A DNA stretch of 64,000 nucleotides from Stenomitos frigidus_A (GTDB taxonomy: Bacteria > Cyanobacteriota > Cyanobacteriia > Leptolyngbyales > Leptolyngbyaceae), in NCBI RefSeq assembly GCF_963877135.1, contig NZ_CAWNSW010000092.1:62001-126000 (forward strand), read 5' to 3'. How positions within the stretch are numbered: position 1 is the first letter of the stretch; the number at the start of each line of letters is the position of its first letter. Of the stretch, positions 54,057-62,075 are shown one piece after another. A model generated the notes under the pieces. The model saw nothing but the letters and a program-made list of their open reading frames with translations, did not search any database and was not told the origin of the DNA. The position numbers and the translations under genes were made by a program.

Positions 54057-55346
54057 TTATGGATTGGCGTAAAAATCGTTGCTGACTGTCAACCGCAGGT
54101 CGGCTGATGGGTCAATCAAAATGACGTTTTGGGGTGTTTGCGATTGGGGGGTAGCTTGTCCACCCGTAGCACCAGCCAGAATCGTACCCAGATCAATCTT
54201 TTGTCCCAAAATAGTTGCCAGTACAGCGCTTGTTGCCGCAGAGGTCGCCGCATCTTTGAGCGAACCGGGGCTGGTGTTTTGGGTCACAGGTTGTCCGCTA
54301 ACCACCTGCGATCGTGCACTGAAAGGATACGACTGACTGCCGATCGTCACCCGTTGGGCAATAAATTGTGTGCCCAGAACCTGACCGTTGCTGGTTACTG
54401 GAATCAGTTGGCCAACAATCTCGCTGTCTCTGGGAACAACGACTTGACCTTGAGGATTCTTGAGGTCATCAACCACCCGTAGCGTCAGGTTATTGATGGT
54501 TTCGCCGGGAGTCACCACAATTTTTTGCGAACCGAGGTAGCGAATGCTAAACGATGTTCCTTGAGGCACCAGATAACGGGGATTCAGAGCTGTTTGGTTG
54601 TTCGTCGGTGTCGGATTGCTGCCTGTGGTTGGCGTACTGCCGTTGAGTCGAGCAATGTAGTTGTTGGCGCCTTCACTGGCGGCGATCGGTGCAAGCTTGC
54701 CTTGATTCACCAGCGTTTGATAAATATAAGCCGCAACATCCGCACGAGTCGCCGTTTCATTGGGGTTGAGAAAGCTGACGTTGGGGTAATTGACCACCAC
54801 ATTCCGCTCTGCCGCTGCCGCAACGCCACTTTTCGCATAGGCAGGGATTTCGCCGCCGTCTCTAAATGTCGCCAGAGTGGTATCGGCAGCGCGGGCGGGC
54901 GCGAAGTTCAAGCCACTGGAAAGGGCGACCAAGACCTGCACTTTCGGAATTTGCTGTTCTGGTTTGAAGGCACCATCAGGATAGCCGCTCATGAAGCCCG
55001 TTTCGTACGCTTTGCCGATCGCGGTTGCTGCCCAGTACGAGTTAGGAACATCCCCAAAGCCACGCGAAACGCGCACTGCACTGTTACTGAACGCATTTTT
55101 GACGATCGCCGCAAACTGAGCACGGGTCACGGGTGCATCGGGCTTGAACGTGCCATCGGGAAAGCCTGCAATAATTTGTCTGTCAGCCAACGTATCGATG
55201 AAGGGACGCGCCCAGTGAGAGCGGGTATCGGAAAAGTTGGCGGCACTTGCGGGCGCGGAAACCACAAACGGCGCAATGGCGCTGGAGGTGACACCTAATG
55301 CCAGCAGCACTGCACCGGTTGAAGACCAAGGACGAACATGAGACAT
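54057..55346 (-). CDS. S-layer homology (SLH) domain exported protein
   Basis: 429 residues from MSHVRPWSSTG (ATG 55346; an in-frame start 20 codons upstream is less likely). A signal peptide (about 1-36, ending SAPASAANF) is followed by three SLH modules (FSDTRSHWARPFIDTLADRQIIAGFPDGTFKPDAPVTRAQFAAIV and two more, about 37-220). The C-terminal half is beta-rich (SFSIRYLGSQKIVVTPGETINNLTLRV) and ends in a hydrophobic/glycine segment and SADLRLTVSNDF. It is probably an envelope protein bound to peptidoglycan polymers. No porin barrel is evident. Confidence 0.88.
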   Translation of the reverse strand: MSHVRPWSSTGAVLLALGVTSSAIAPFVVSAPASAANFSDTRSHWARPFIDTLADRQIIAGFPDGTFKPDAPVTRAQFAAIVKNAFSNSAVRVSRGFGDVPNSYWAATAIGKAYETGFMSGYPDGAFKPEQQIPKVQVLVALSSGLNFAPARAADTTLATFRDGGEIPAYAKSGVAAAAERNVVVNYPNVSFLNPNETATRADVAAYIYQTLVNQGKLAPIAASEGANNYIARLNGSTPTTGSNPTPTNNQTALNPRYLVPQGTSFSIRYLGSQKIVVTPGETINNLTLRVVDDLKNPQGQVVVPRDSEIVGQLIPVTSNGQVLGTQFIAQRVTIGSQSYPFSARSQVVSGQPVTQNTSPGSLKDAATSAATSAVLATILGQKIDLGTILAGATGGQATPQSQTPQNVILIDPSADLRLTVSNDFYANP

Positions 55347-55802
55347 AAAAAAACTCCGTAAACGCTGAAGCGATACTGACGAATGACACGTATTGAGCGA
55401 TAGCAAAAAATCGGTTCTCCCTTGAGCGGTTGTCTAACGCTCAACGAGAATGGGTGATGCAACCGTGGCGTGTGTGTAACCTGATGACTCGGTTGCGATG
55501 GCAACGCCATTAAGCAATTAGGTATATTGACCGCAAAACGGTGACTTTGTTCCCAGAACGTTTGATTCATCTAGACTGAACCTGCCCTAAGATTCCCAAT
55601 AAAAGGCAAAAAGCGATATGACACCAGTGATTGCTTGGGGGAGTCATGGGGTTGGGAGGTGGGGGGTAGGGTATCGGGTGTTGTGAATGCGAAGGCAAAC
55701 GGCTGTAGGTTCTCGCGATCGCATTCTCAATGTTCTCAATGTAGACGGTTGCACTACTATCTTTTCGTGGCGCGTTCTGAAGGCAAGCAGTCGTGCCCAG
55801 AA
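55347..55802. other. Gene-free stretch upstream of the SLH gene
   Basis: 456 bp carrying the SLH promoter (minus strand) and leading into the tandem array. A GGGGTTGGGAGGTGGGGGGTAGGG-like G-rich tract sits near 55650-55675. No gene is supported. Confidence 0.4.
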
Positions 55803-56033
55803 CTCGGAACGCCGAGCCTGGAACTCGACACTTGCACCTTTGACCTCGAAATATCGAGCTTAAACCTCGGAACGCCGAGCTTGGAACTCGACGGTTGCAG
55901 TTCAACACTCGAAACGCCGAGCCTGGAAGTCGATGGTTGCAGTTTAGAACTCGGAACATCGAGCTTAAATCTCGGAACGCCGAGTCTGGAACTCGATACG
56001 TGCGGTTAAGAACTCGACGCATCTTGACTCAAG
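55803..56033 (+). repeat. Array A1: eleven contiguous 21-bp units
   Basis: Eleven units of exactly 21 bp begin mostly with CTCG, e.g. CTCGGAACGCCGAGCCTGGAA. About half contain a CTCG...CGAG inverted repeat and alternate with units of type CTCGACGGTTGCAGTTCAACA. Because 21 is three times seven codons, each frame gives heptapeptide repeats; one plus frame reads LGTPSLE, LDTCTFD, LEISSLN and so on, but it ends at 56007-56009. No unique spacers separate units, so this is not CRISPR. Confidence 0.85.
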
Positions 56034-56040
56034 CAAAAAA

Positions 56041-56208
56041 ATTGGTGTTTAAAGTGCGATCGTTCTCCCTCGAAACAGAACGGTTCCCACTGAAAATAGG
56101 AACTATCTCGTTCAAAACAAAAATAGCCTCACTTGAAACAGAACGGTTCTTGTTTAAAGCGAGAACAGTCTCACTCAGAATAGAATCATTGCGACTTGAA
56201 AGGGCAAA
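56041..56208 (+). repeat. Array A2: about eight further 21-bp units of different sequence
   Basis: After a 7-bp offset from A1, units such as GTTCTCCCTCGAAACAGAACG and GTTCCCACTGAAAATAGGAAC follow in 21-bp phase. Three units have GTTC...GAAC inverted ends and others are degenerate. The array ends about 74 bp before the NACHT start codon and so must lie in or next to its promoter. Confidence 0.75.
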
Positions 56209-56281
56209 GGATGCTTAAATCGTCTCCCATCAACAAAAAATAACGGTTAGTCTGGTGTTATGCCGTTGCTGTTAGCCGCTT

Positions 56282-58432
56282 ATGACTGGATTTGAGCCAC
56301 TCCTCCTGGAAGCCGCCAAGGGTTTAGCAGGACTGGTGCTGAAAACCGCCTGGGAGATGGGCAACAAACCCATTGATGAGCCGATCAAGCAGCTAATCTT
56401 TAATGCCTCGCATCGATACATTGAGAACTACGAGAAGCGGCACGGCAACCTGAAGATTGTCTGCGTGCGGATGGATGCTCCAGTTCGGCTGGATGAGGTT
56501 TACACGGCAGTTCAGCTTTTGGAACGCGCCGATGTTCGCTACTTTGAGTCGGCTGAGACGCTGCAAGACCTGTTTCGCCAGAGTGGGCGCGGGTTTGAGT
56601 TCAAAAATGCGGTACGTCAGGATGGCATTGCCGTTGCCAATCAGCATCAGTATTTGATGGTGCTGGGTGGTCCTGGTGTGGGGAAATCAACGTTCCTCCG
56701 CAAAGTGGGACTGGAGGCACTGAAACGGAAAAACGGCGCGTTTCAGCATGATTGTGTGCCCGTGTTTTTGAAATTGCAGGACTTTAAATCGAAGGAGATT
56801 GCGATCGTCGATCTCATTGTCAAAGAATTTGAGACCTGCGGCTTCCCAGAACCCAAGAAATTCACCGATGCAGCACTGGAGAAAGGTAAGCTCCTGATTC
56901 TGCTGGATGGTCTGGATGAAGTGCCGACGGAGAATTTGGATCACGCCATTGCTGAAATTGGGAATCTGGTCGATCGCTACAGCAAAAACCGCTTCATTGC
57001 CTCCTGTCGCATTGCTGCTTACAAAGGCGGTTTCCAGCGCTTCAAAGATGTGGCGATGGCTGCCTTCGACGATGCCCAAATCGAAGAATTCATCCGTCAC
57101 TGGTTTCGCGCCGAGCCAGAAATCGCCACCCAATGCTGGGATTTGCTGAAGCAGTCCGAGTACGCTGCTGCTAAGGAATTGACGCAAACGCCGCTATTGC
57201 TGACTCTGCTTTGCGTTGTCTACGACGAATCGCAAGACTTCCCCAAAAATCGTGCGGCACTCCACGGCGAAGCTCTGGATGTGCTCCTCAAAAAGTGGTC
57301 AGCCGAGAAACGCCTGAAACGCGACCCTATTTACAAAGAACTCAGCCCCGAATTGGAACAATTGCTGCTGGCAGATCTTGCCCACACCACGTTTTTAGGC
57401 GATGAACTCTTCTTTTCCAAGACGTCTGCCATCTTTCACATCCGCGCGTTTCTGATGGACAACCTCAACGCACCCAAACATCTGGATGGCGAAGCGGTAC
57501 TGAATGCCATTGAAGTGCAGCAGGGTATTTTAGTCGAACGAGCGAGGGATATTTACTCCTTCTCTCATCTGACCTTGCAAGAATATCTGGTGGCAAAATA
57601 CATCAGCGAAGACTACCGTAGGATTGAGAAATTGGTGACAGCCCATCTCACTGATGAACGCTGGCGCGAAGTTTTCTTACTCGTTGCCGGGTTAATGGGT
57701 CGTGCCGATGATCTTCTAGAGCAGATGCAAACCCACGCCGCCATCCTCATTAACACAGATAACCTCACCACCTTAATTGCTTGGGCTGACCAAGCAACCA
57801 CTGACTCAGAAAGCGCCTTTAAGCCTGTTGTCAGACGGGTAGCCGCGATTTTTCTAGCCCGTTCTCTGTTTCACTTCCTTGCTTGTGCCCTTGCCATAGC
57901 CGTTTCTCCCACCCGTTCTCTTGCCCCCTCTCCCTCCCTTGCCCTTGCTCGGTCGCTCGCCTTTTCTCTCGATCTCGCTTTTTCCTTCAAATTGGACTTC
58001 GACTTTGCCCTCGATCTTGAACGTCTCTTCGACATCGACCTTGCCCTCGACCGACTCTTCTCCGTTGCCCTCTCTGTTATCACCCAATGGGAACACATGG
58101 GAATTCTTAAAAGCGCGAATTTTTCGGTCTTAATTGCTAGTTTCAGAGTTTCCAAAGCGCAGATCTCTCATAACAATCAGAAGCCCGAAGCTGATCAAGA
58201 ATTTGCCAGATGTGTTTATCAAACCGGACTGGAAGCGCTCCATCTCCAATCAGAGTGGATTGATTTGTCTGAGGAAGAAGAGAAGGCGTTAGAAAATTAC
58301 TTGTATGCCAATGAACTCATGGTGCGGTGTAAGGAAGCGGCGGTGAGGGTGTCGCGGGAGACGTGGGAGGCGATCGAAGCCAGAATGTTAACGGTTCAGA
58401 CCTCCGAGGTCTCTAAGACCTCGGAGGTCTAG
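56282..58432 (+). CDS. NACHT-domain STAND NTPase
   Basis: 716 residues. A helical N-terminal region (about 1-115) has no nuclease or protease motif that I recognise. The NACHT ATPase has Walker A GGPGVGKST (129-137), Walker B LLILLDGLDE (204-213) and a sensor-like RFIASCR. The arm region includes TPLLLTLLCVVY and YSFSHLTLQEYLVAKYI. Residues about 525-605 are a peculiar alternating tract (SLALARSLAFSLDLAFSF...DFALDLERLFDIDLALDRLF), seen in other cyanobacterial NACHT proteins. STAND ATPases of this type include antiphage sensors (bNACHT), but no effector is evident here. The last ten codons lie within a palindromic repeat. Confidence 0.88.
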   Translation: MTGFEPLLLEAAKGLAGLVLKTAWEMGNKPIDEPIKQLIFNASHRYIENYEKRHGNLKIVCVRMDAPVRLDEVYTAVQLLERADVRYFESAETLQDLFRQSGRGFEFKNAVRQDGIAVANQHQYLMVLGGPGVGKSTFLRKVGLEALKRKNGAFQHDCVPVFLKLQDFKSKEIAIVDLIVKEFETCGFPEPKKFTDAALEKGKLLILLDGLDEVPTENLDHAIAEIGNLVDRYSKNRFIASCRIAAYKGGFQRFKDVAMAAFDDAQIEEFIRHWFRAEPEIATQCWDLLKQSEYAAAKELTQTPLLLTLLCVVYDESQDFPKNRAALHGEALDVLLKKWSAEKRLKRDPIYKELSPELEQLLLADLAHTTFLGDELFFSKTSAIFHIRAFLMDNLNAPKHLDGEAVLNAIEVQQGILVERARDIYSFSHLTLQEYLVAKYISEDYRRIEKLVTAHLTDERWREVFLLVAGLMGRADDLLEQMQTHAAILINTDNLTTLIAWADQATTDSESAFKPVVRRVAAIFLARSLFHFLACALAIAVSPTRSLAPSPSLALARSLAFSLDLAFSFKLDFDFALDLERLFDIDLALDRLFSVALSVITQWEHMGILKSANFSVLIASFRVSKAQISHNNQKPEADQEFARCVYQTGLEALHLQSEWIDLSEEEEKALENYLYANELMVRCKEAAVRVSRETWEAIEARMLTVQTSEVSKTSEV
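58398..58430. repeat. 15-bp perfect inverted repeat overlapping the NACHT stop
   Basis: AGACCTCCGAGGTCT (58398-58412) and AGACCTCGGAGGTCT (58416-58430) are exact reverse complements with a 3-nt loop. Each arm is itself nearly palindromic. It encodes TSEVSKTSEV and ends one base before the final AG of the stop codon. It may act as terminator between the convergent genes and looks like a dispersed palindromic repeat. Confidence 0.8.
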
Positions 58433-58445
58433 TGCTGGCCGAACG

Positions 58446-58901
58446 TTATTCGATCGGAAACACATCCTTAAACAACCGTCGAATGGTTTCTCTCGCCGCG
58501 CTGAAGCCACCATCGAAGTAGATGCCACCAATCACCGCTTCCAGGCTTTCGGCAAGCACATAGGGTTGGTCGTAGGCACGCTGCTGCTTTTCGCCAATGC
58601 CCAGTTTCAGCACATAGCCAATGCCTAACGCCAAGCTAATTCTGGCGAGATTTTCTTCACGTTCCAGCTCAATTTTTCTTACTGTGATATCCTGCCGCGT
58701 CGCAGAGCCTGACCGAATCAGCAGTTCTGTCAGCACGGTCTTGAGGACAGCATCACCCAGCGTGCGATAAATTTCCTGGTCGTCGCACTCCTGGTTTTTT
58801 TGACGTTGCTCTAACGCATATGCTTTGCGAGTCAGTGCTCGTGTCAGAATGCGTTTATCGAAAAAGAAATAACCCAGTTGTTCTTCAAGTGCGGTAGACA
58901 T
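58446..58901 (-). CDS. RNase III-domain protein without dsRBD (Mini-III-like)
   Basis: 151 residues consisting of only a ribonuclease III catalytic domain. The signature YRTLGDAVLKTVLTELL (Asp50) and the second motif AESLEAVIGGIYFDGG (Glu118/Glu121) are present. The usual C-terminal double-stranded RNA-binding domain is absent. Such mini-RNase III enzymes mature 23S rRNA. Residues 30-45 (EQRQKNQECDD) differ from the standard ERLEFLGD block, so catalytic details may vary. Confidence 0.82.
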   Translation of the reverse strand: MSTALEEQLGYFFFDKRILTRALTRKAYALEQRQKNQECDDQEIYRTLGDAVLKTVLTELLIRSGSATRQDITVRKIELEREENLARISLALGIGYVLKLGIGEKQQRAYDQPYVLAESLEAVIGGIYFDGGFSAARETIRRLFKDVFPIE

Positions 58902-58983
58902 GTTGGTTGAAGGGATAAAGGCTGAAGGATAAAGGATAAAAGTTTAGTTAGTGGTCAGCGATTAGTAGTCAGGGGGCAAAATT

Positions 58984-59031
58984 AACTCAAAACTCTCTAG
59001 CGCGGCAGCACGCATGCTACTCAAAACTCTC
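58984..59031. repeat. CTCAAAA repeat with core, third copy
   Basis: AACTCAAAACTCTC, core TAGCGCGGCAGCACGCATGCTA and CTCAAAACTCTC. It has the same plan as 27265-27317 and, inverted, 551-618. Downstream a CCTTTATCCTTTAGCC-type repeat reaches the next start codon. Confidence 0.75.
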
Positions 59032-59107
59032 TTTCCGCTATTCTCATCCTTTAGCCTTCATACCTTATCCTTTATCCTTCAGCCTTTATCCTTTAGCCTT
59101 TCCCCCC

Positions 59108-59920
59108 ATGCTTCACGGCTTCATTCCGCCCGATCGCTTCTTTGCGTACCTGACCTGGACAGACATTCAGGCTATGCCAGACAAAGACAATGTGGTGATT
59201 CTTCAACCTGTGGGGGCGATCGAGCAGCATGGGCCCCATTTGCCGTTGGTGGTGGATGCGGCGATCGGGCAAGCGGTCATTGGCAAGGCACTGCAACAGC
59301 TACCTGCTAGTGTGCCCGCTTATGCGCTGCCCTCACTGTACTATGGCAAGTCAAACGAACACTGGCATTTTCCAGGCACCATAACGCTAAGCGCCCAAAC
59401 CTTAATCGCCACGCTGATGGAAGTGGGCGACAGCCTTTATCGATCGGGCTTCCGCAAGCTGGCGTTTGTCAATGCCCACGGTGGACAACCTCAAATCATT
59501 GAAATTGTGGCGAGAGATCTCCGTCAACGTTACGACGATTTCATTGTCTTGCCGCTGTTTACCTGGCGAGTGCCAAACATTGCGAGTGAGCTACTGACGG
59601 AAAAGGAACAGACGCTAGGCATTCATGCAGGCGATGCGGAAACCAGTCTGCTGCTGTCGATCTTGCCCGATCAGGTGAAGATGGATCGAGCCGTCGCGTC
59701 CTATCCCCAAGGTTTGCCAGATGACAGCCTGCTGAGTATGGAAGGAAACCTGCCGTTTGCCTGGATGACGCGAGATCTCAGCCCCAACGGGGTACTGGGC
59801 GATCCAACCACCGCTACAAAGGAGAAGGGCGATCGTATTTTGGCATCGCTGGCTGACGGCTGGGTGCAGACCATTAAAGATATCCATCGCTTCCAACAAC
59901 CGCAGGCATGGAAGACGTGA
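59108..59920 (+). CDS. Creatininase family amidohydrolase
   Basis: 270 residues. The family metal-binding motif VVILQPVGAIEQHGPHLPLVVDA (about 32-54) carries Glu, His and Asp ligands. FVNAHGGQPQIIEIVAR and GIHAGDAETSLLLSILP complete the site. Relatives hydrolyse creatinine or cyclic amides in cofactor pathways (e.g. mycofactocin MftE, FAPy deformylase ArfB). The cyanobacterial substrate is unknown. The upstream gap consists of repeats. Confidence 0.88.
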   Translation: MLHGFIPPDRFFAYLTWTDIQAMPDKDNVVILQPVGAIEQHGPHLPLVVDAAIGQAVIGKALQQLPASVPAYALPSLYYGKSNEHWHFPGTITLSAQTLIATLMEVGDSLYRSGFRKLAFVNAHGGQPQIIEIVARDLRQRYDDFIVLPLFTWRVPNIASELLTEKEQTLGIHAGDAETSLLLSILPDQVKMDRAVASYPQGLPDDSLLSMEGNLPFAWMTRDLSPNGVLGDPTTATKEKGDRILASLADGWVQTIKDIHRFQQPQAWKT

Positions 59921-59949
59921 GACCAAGAAACCGGGTTTCTGCACCAAAA

Positions 59950-60459
59950 TTATTCAAACAGCCGGAAATAGGGATACTGGACGGGCGCACCGGGTTCTTT
60001 ATCCAGATCAAAGTTGATGACGTCCCAGCAAGGATCATCTTTCGGATCAGGGCTAAATTCGACAGGCAGACCGTAAAGACGGGGACGTTGCGTATCAGAC
60101 TGTCCACGCCAAGGAGTGCTGCGCTCCAGATAGGTGCTCACCAGGTCTTGATAGCGGCGGGCGATAATCACGCGCGTGGCTCGATAGCCCTGCGTATAGA
60201 GACGATCGAGGGCTTCGTGAATCTCAAACCGGATGCCATCAGGATGGGTATGTTGGCGATACCATTCATTTTCCCACCGTCGCCAGTGCCGTCCAGACTG
60301 AAGATGCACCAGTTCGCCGGTCTTAGGATCTGACTCAAAGGCACCATGTCGCTGGCACAGATAGGTATCAGTGAGCGTCAAAGCCGGAATGGTTTGGCGG
60401 CAGTGAGGGCACTGAATCTCCGGCCCAAAGATTGGGTATTGCAAGCCAAGGTTAGTCAT
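59950..60459 (-). CDS. TIGR02652-type cyanobacterial protein
   Basis: 169 residues from MTNLGLQYPIFGPE (second Met of the frame). A zinc-ribbon-like start CPHCRQTIPALTLTDTYLCQRHGAFE is followed by a compact WENEWYRQHTHPDGIRFEIHEALDRLYTQGYRATRVIIA and NFDLDKEPGAP. This matches my recollection of the conserved cyanobacterial family TIGR02652. Function is unknown. It is convergent with the creatininase-family gene. Confidence 0.8.
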   Translation of the reverse strand: MTNLGLQYPIFGPEIQCPHCRQTIPALTLTDTYLCQRHGAFESDPKTGELVHLQSGRHWRRWENEWYRQHTHPDGIRFEIHEALDRLYTQGYRATRVIIARRYQDLVSTYLERSTPWRGQSDTQRPRLYGLPVEFSPDPKDDPCWDVINFDLDKEPGAPVQYPYFRLFE

Positions 60460-60635
60460 CAAGGGCGGATATGCCTGTTCGTATCGTCACTGCCAGTGGC
60501 TTTATTATACTCTTTAGGCAATTACCTCCCCTATAGGCAATGCCACATCATTTATTTGGTGCTGCTGCGCTGGGGGAGAAAGCGGAGGCAAAGTGCAAGG
60601 AAGTGTTGAGCTTCCTGCGTTGCAGCAAGGCTATT

Positions 60636-60744
60636 AGGACTTACGCATTTGCCCCCAACCCCCAATTCTGGGGGCTTTAAGAGGCTCGGCCCCCCAGAAT
60701 TGGGGGCTAAGAGGGCCAAATCTGACAGCTTTTGCGTCAGTCCT
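60636..60744. mobile_element. Short MITE-like element with nested hairpins
   Basis: The left end AGGACTTACGCATTT and the reverse complement of the right end AGGACTGACGCAAAA share 11 of the first 12 bases. Inside, CCCCCAATTCTGGGGG and CCCCCCAGAATTGGGGG form strong hairpins singly and with each other. No clear target duplication is visible. It sits about 30 bp before the gamma carbonic anhydrase start, so it may carry or replace that promoter. Confidence 0.65.
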
Positions 60745-60775
60745 GACCATTCATTCTTTATAGTCATCACTCACC

Positions 60776-61321
60776 GTGACCAACCAACCGCAGCAGCACC
60801 CGCCTTTTTGGGCACCACCCGATCGTTCGCAAGCCGCCTTTGTTGCAGCCAACGCCACCGTGATCGGACGAGTGACGATCGCCACTGGAGCCAGCATCTG
60901 GTACGGAGCCGTTGTGCGCGGTGATGTGGAGCAGATCATCATTGGCGAGTGTACCAATATCCAGGATGGCGCGATCTTACATGGCGATCCAGGCAAGCCA
61001 ACCGTTTTAGAGGATTACGTCACGGTAGGGCATCGTGCGGTGATTCATAGCGCCCACGTGGAGCGCGGTTGCCTGATTGGGATCGGTGCCATTGTGTTGG
61101 ATGGCGTACGGGTTGGTGCAGGCAGCATTGTGGGTGCAGGAGCCGTCGTGACGAAAGATGTGCCCGCGCGATCGCTTGTCGTTGGCATTCCTGGAAAAAT
61201 CGTACGGCAGCTTACAGACGATGAAGCTGCAGACCTGATTGACCATGCCAAACGTTACGAAACGTTAGCGCTGGTTCATGCGGGCAAAGGCACTGATTTG
61301 GGATTTACGCCTGAGGGCTAG
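60776..61321 (+). CDS. Gamma-type carbonic anhydrase family protein
   Basis: 181 residues from a GTG start. It is a left-handed beta-helix of hexapeptide repeats (ANATVIGRVTIATGASIWYGAVVRGDVEQIIIGECTNIQDGAIL, then LIGIGAIVLDGVRVGAGSIVGAGAVVTKDV). Candidate zinc ligands are HGDPG, VGHRAVIH and SAHVE histidines. It is similar to CcmM N-terminal and YrdA/PaaY families. Carbonic anhydrase activity is possible but not certain for stand-alone members. psbY follows on the same strand. Confidence 0.9.
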   Translation: MTNQPQQHPPFWAPPDRSQAAFVAANATVIGRVTIATGASIWYGAVVRGDVEQIIIGECTNIQDGAILHGDPGKPTVLEDYVTVGHRAVIHSAHVERGCLIGIGAIVLDGVRVGAGSIVGAGAVVTKDVPARSLVVGIPGKIVRQLTDDEAADLIDHAKRYETLALVHAGKGTDLGFTPEG

Positions 61322-61394
61322 GAAAACTTGACCATTTGAGTTAAAAATAGAATATGAGAATCATTCAAAAATCTTTAAATGAGAGGCTCCGGAC

Positions 61395-61514
61395 ATGGAC
61401 ATTGATCTACGCATAGCTGTCGTTCTACTTCCTCTTGCTGCTGCTGCTGGTTGGGCCTTCTTCAACATTGGTCAGGCCGCGATTAAGCAATTCCAGGGTT
61501 TCAACTCCAAATAG
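61395..61514 (+). CDS. psbY: Photosystem II protein Y (PsbY)
   Basis: 39 residues from the ATG at 61395 (AGAGG upstream) to TAG 61512-61514. It reads MDIDLRIAVVLLPL..., a single membrane helix, then GWAFFNIGQAAIKQFQGFNSK. The GWA..NIG.AA..Q pattern is the PsbY signature. It is a small peripheral thylakoid subunit near cytochrome b559. It is shorter than most ORF filters. A terminator follows. Confidence 0.88.
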   Translation: MDIDLRIAVVLLPLAAAAGWAFFNIGQAAIKQFQGFNSK

Positions 61515-61547
61515 CCTCAAGCCTCACGGCTGCAAGGTTTGACTGAG

Positions 61548-61580
61548 AGCGATCGCCTTCTTTAAAAGGCGATCGCTTTT
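61548..61580 (+). terminator. Rho-independent-type terminator after psbY, built on a HIP1 palindrome
   Basis: AGCGATCGCCTT (61548-61559) pairs with AAGGCGATCGCT (61566-61577), followed by TTTTG. Confidence 0.85.
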
Positions 61581-61745
61581 GTTTAGGGAAGGAATCATTG
61601 AAACGAGGTAAAGGCGTCCTTCATCAGGTTTCTAGTCCCTTTCGTGGACGTTGCGCAGTGAGACCGTGCGTTTCAATCACGTGCAGGATGGCAATGGAGC
61701 GGCGAGAATTTGGACACCAAACATCTTACGATCGAAGGCTCGCGC

Positions 61746-62075
61746 GTGAGGCTCCGAACCTCGCTGACGAGCCTTTGGAACCCAACAATGAGTCTTTGAA
61801 CCTCGCTGACGAGTCTTTAGGACTCGATAATGGGTGTTGAAGGCTCACTGACGAGTGTTGGAGACTCGCTAATGAGTCTTTAGGACTCACTGACGAGTAT
61901 TGGAGAGTCAACGACGAGTGTTTGGCACTCAATCACGAGTATTAGAGACTGGCTGACGAGGATCAGAAACTCATTCACGAGTATCAGAGACTCATTCACG
62001 AGTATCAGAGACTCGCTGACGAGTGTTGAAGACTCATTCACGAGTATCAGAGACTCATTCGCGAGTGTCTGAGGT
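61746..62075 (+). repeat. Array B: fifteen contiguous 21-bp palindromic units
   Basis: Fifteen units of exactly 21 bp plus a partial one, with consensus near GAGTNTTNGAGACTCNNTNAC. Most have inverted GAGT...ACTC ends and a 6-nt joint (GCTGAC, ATTCAC, GCTAAT). There is no indel along 315 bp. Minus-strand frames give heptapeptides such as LILVNES but stop inside the array (61880). It lies about 190 bp beyond the stop of the TPR gene. It shares period and palindromic plan, not sequence, with arrays A1/A2. Confidence 0.85.

Noticed and set aside
55803..56208. CRISPR array
   Set aside because: Units are contiguous 21-mers with no unique spacers and no cas genes are nearby.
55635..56218. Two overlapping ORFs across arrays A1/A2
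   Set aside because: Amino-acid repeats are explained by the 21-bp DNA period and each frame stops before covering both arrays.
56282..58432. Complete Avs-type defence protein with fused effector
   Set aside because: I see no nuclease, protease or TIR motif before the NACHT domain.
61746..62075. CRISPR array or coding gene for heptapeptide protein
   Set aside because: No spacers; heptapeptide frames are broken by stops within the array and lack a ribosome-binding site.
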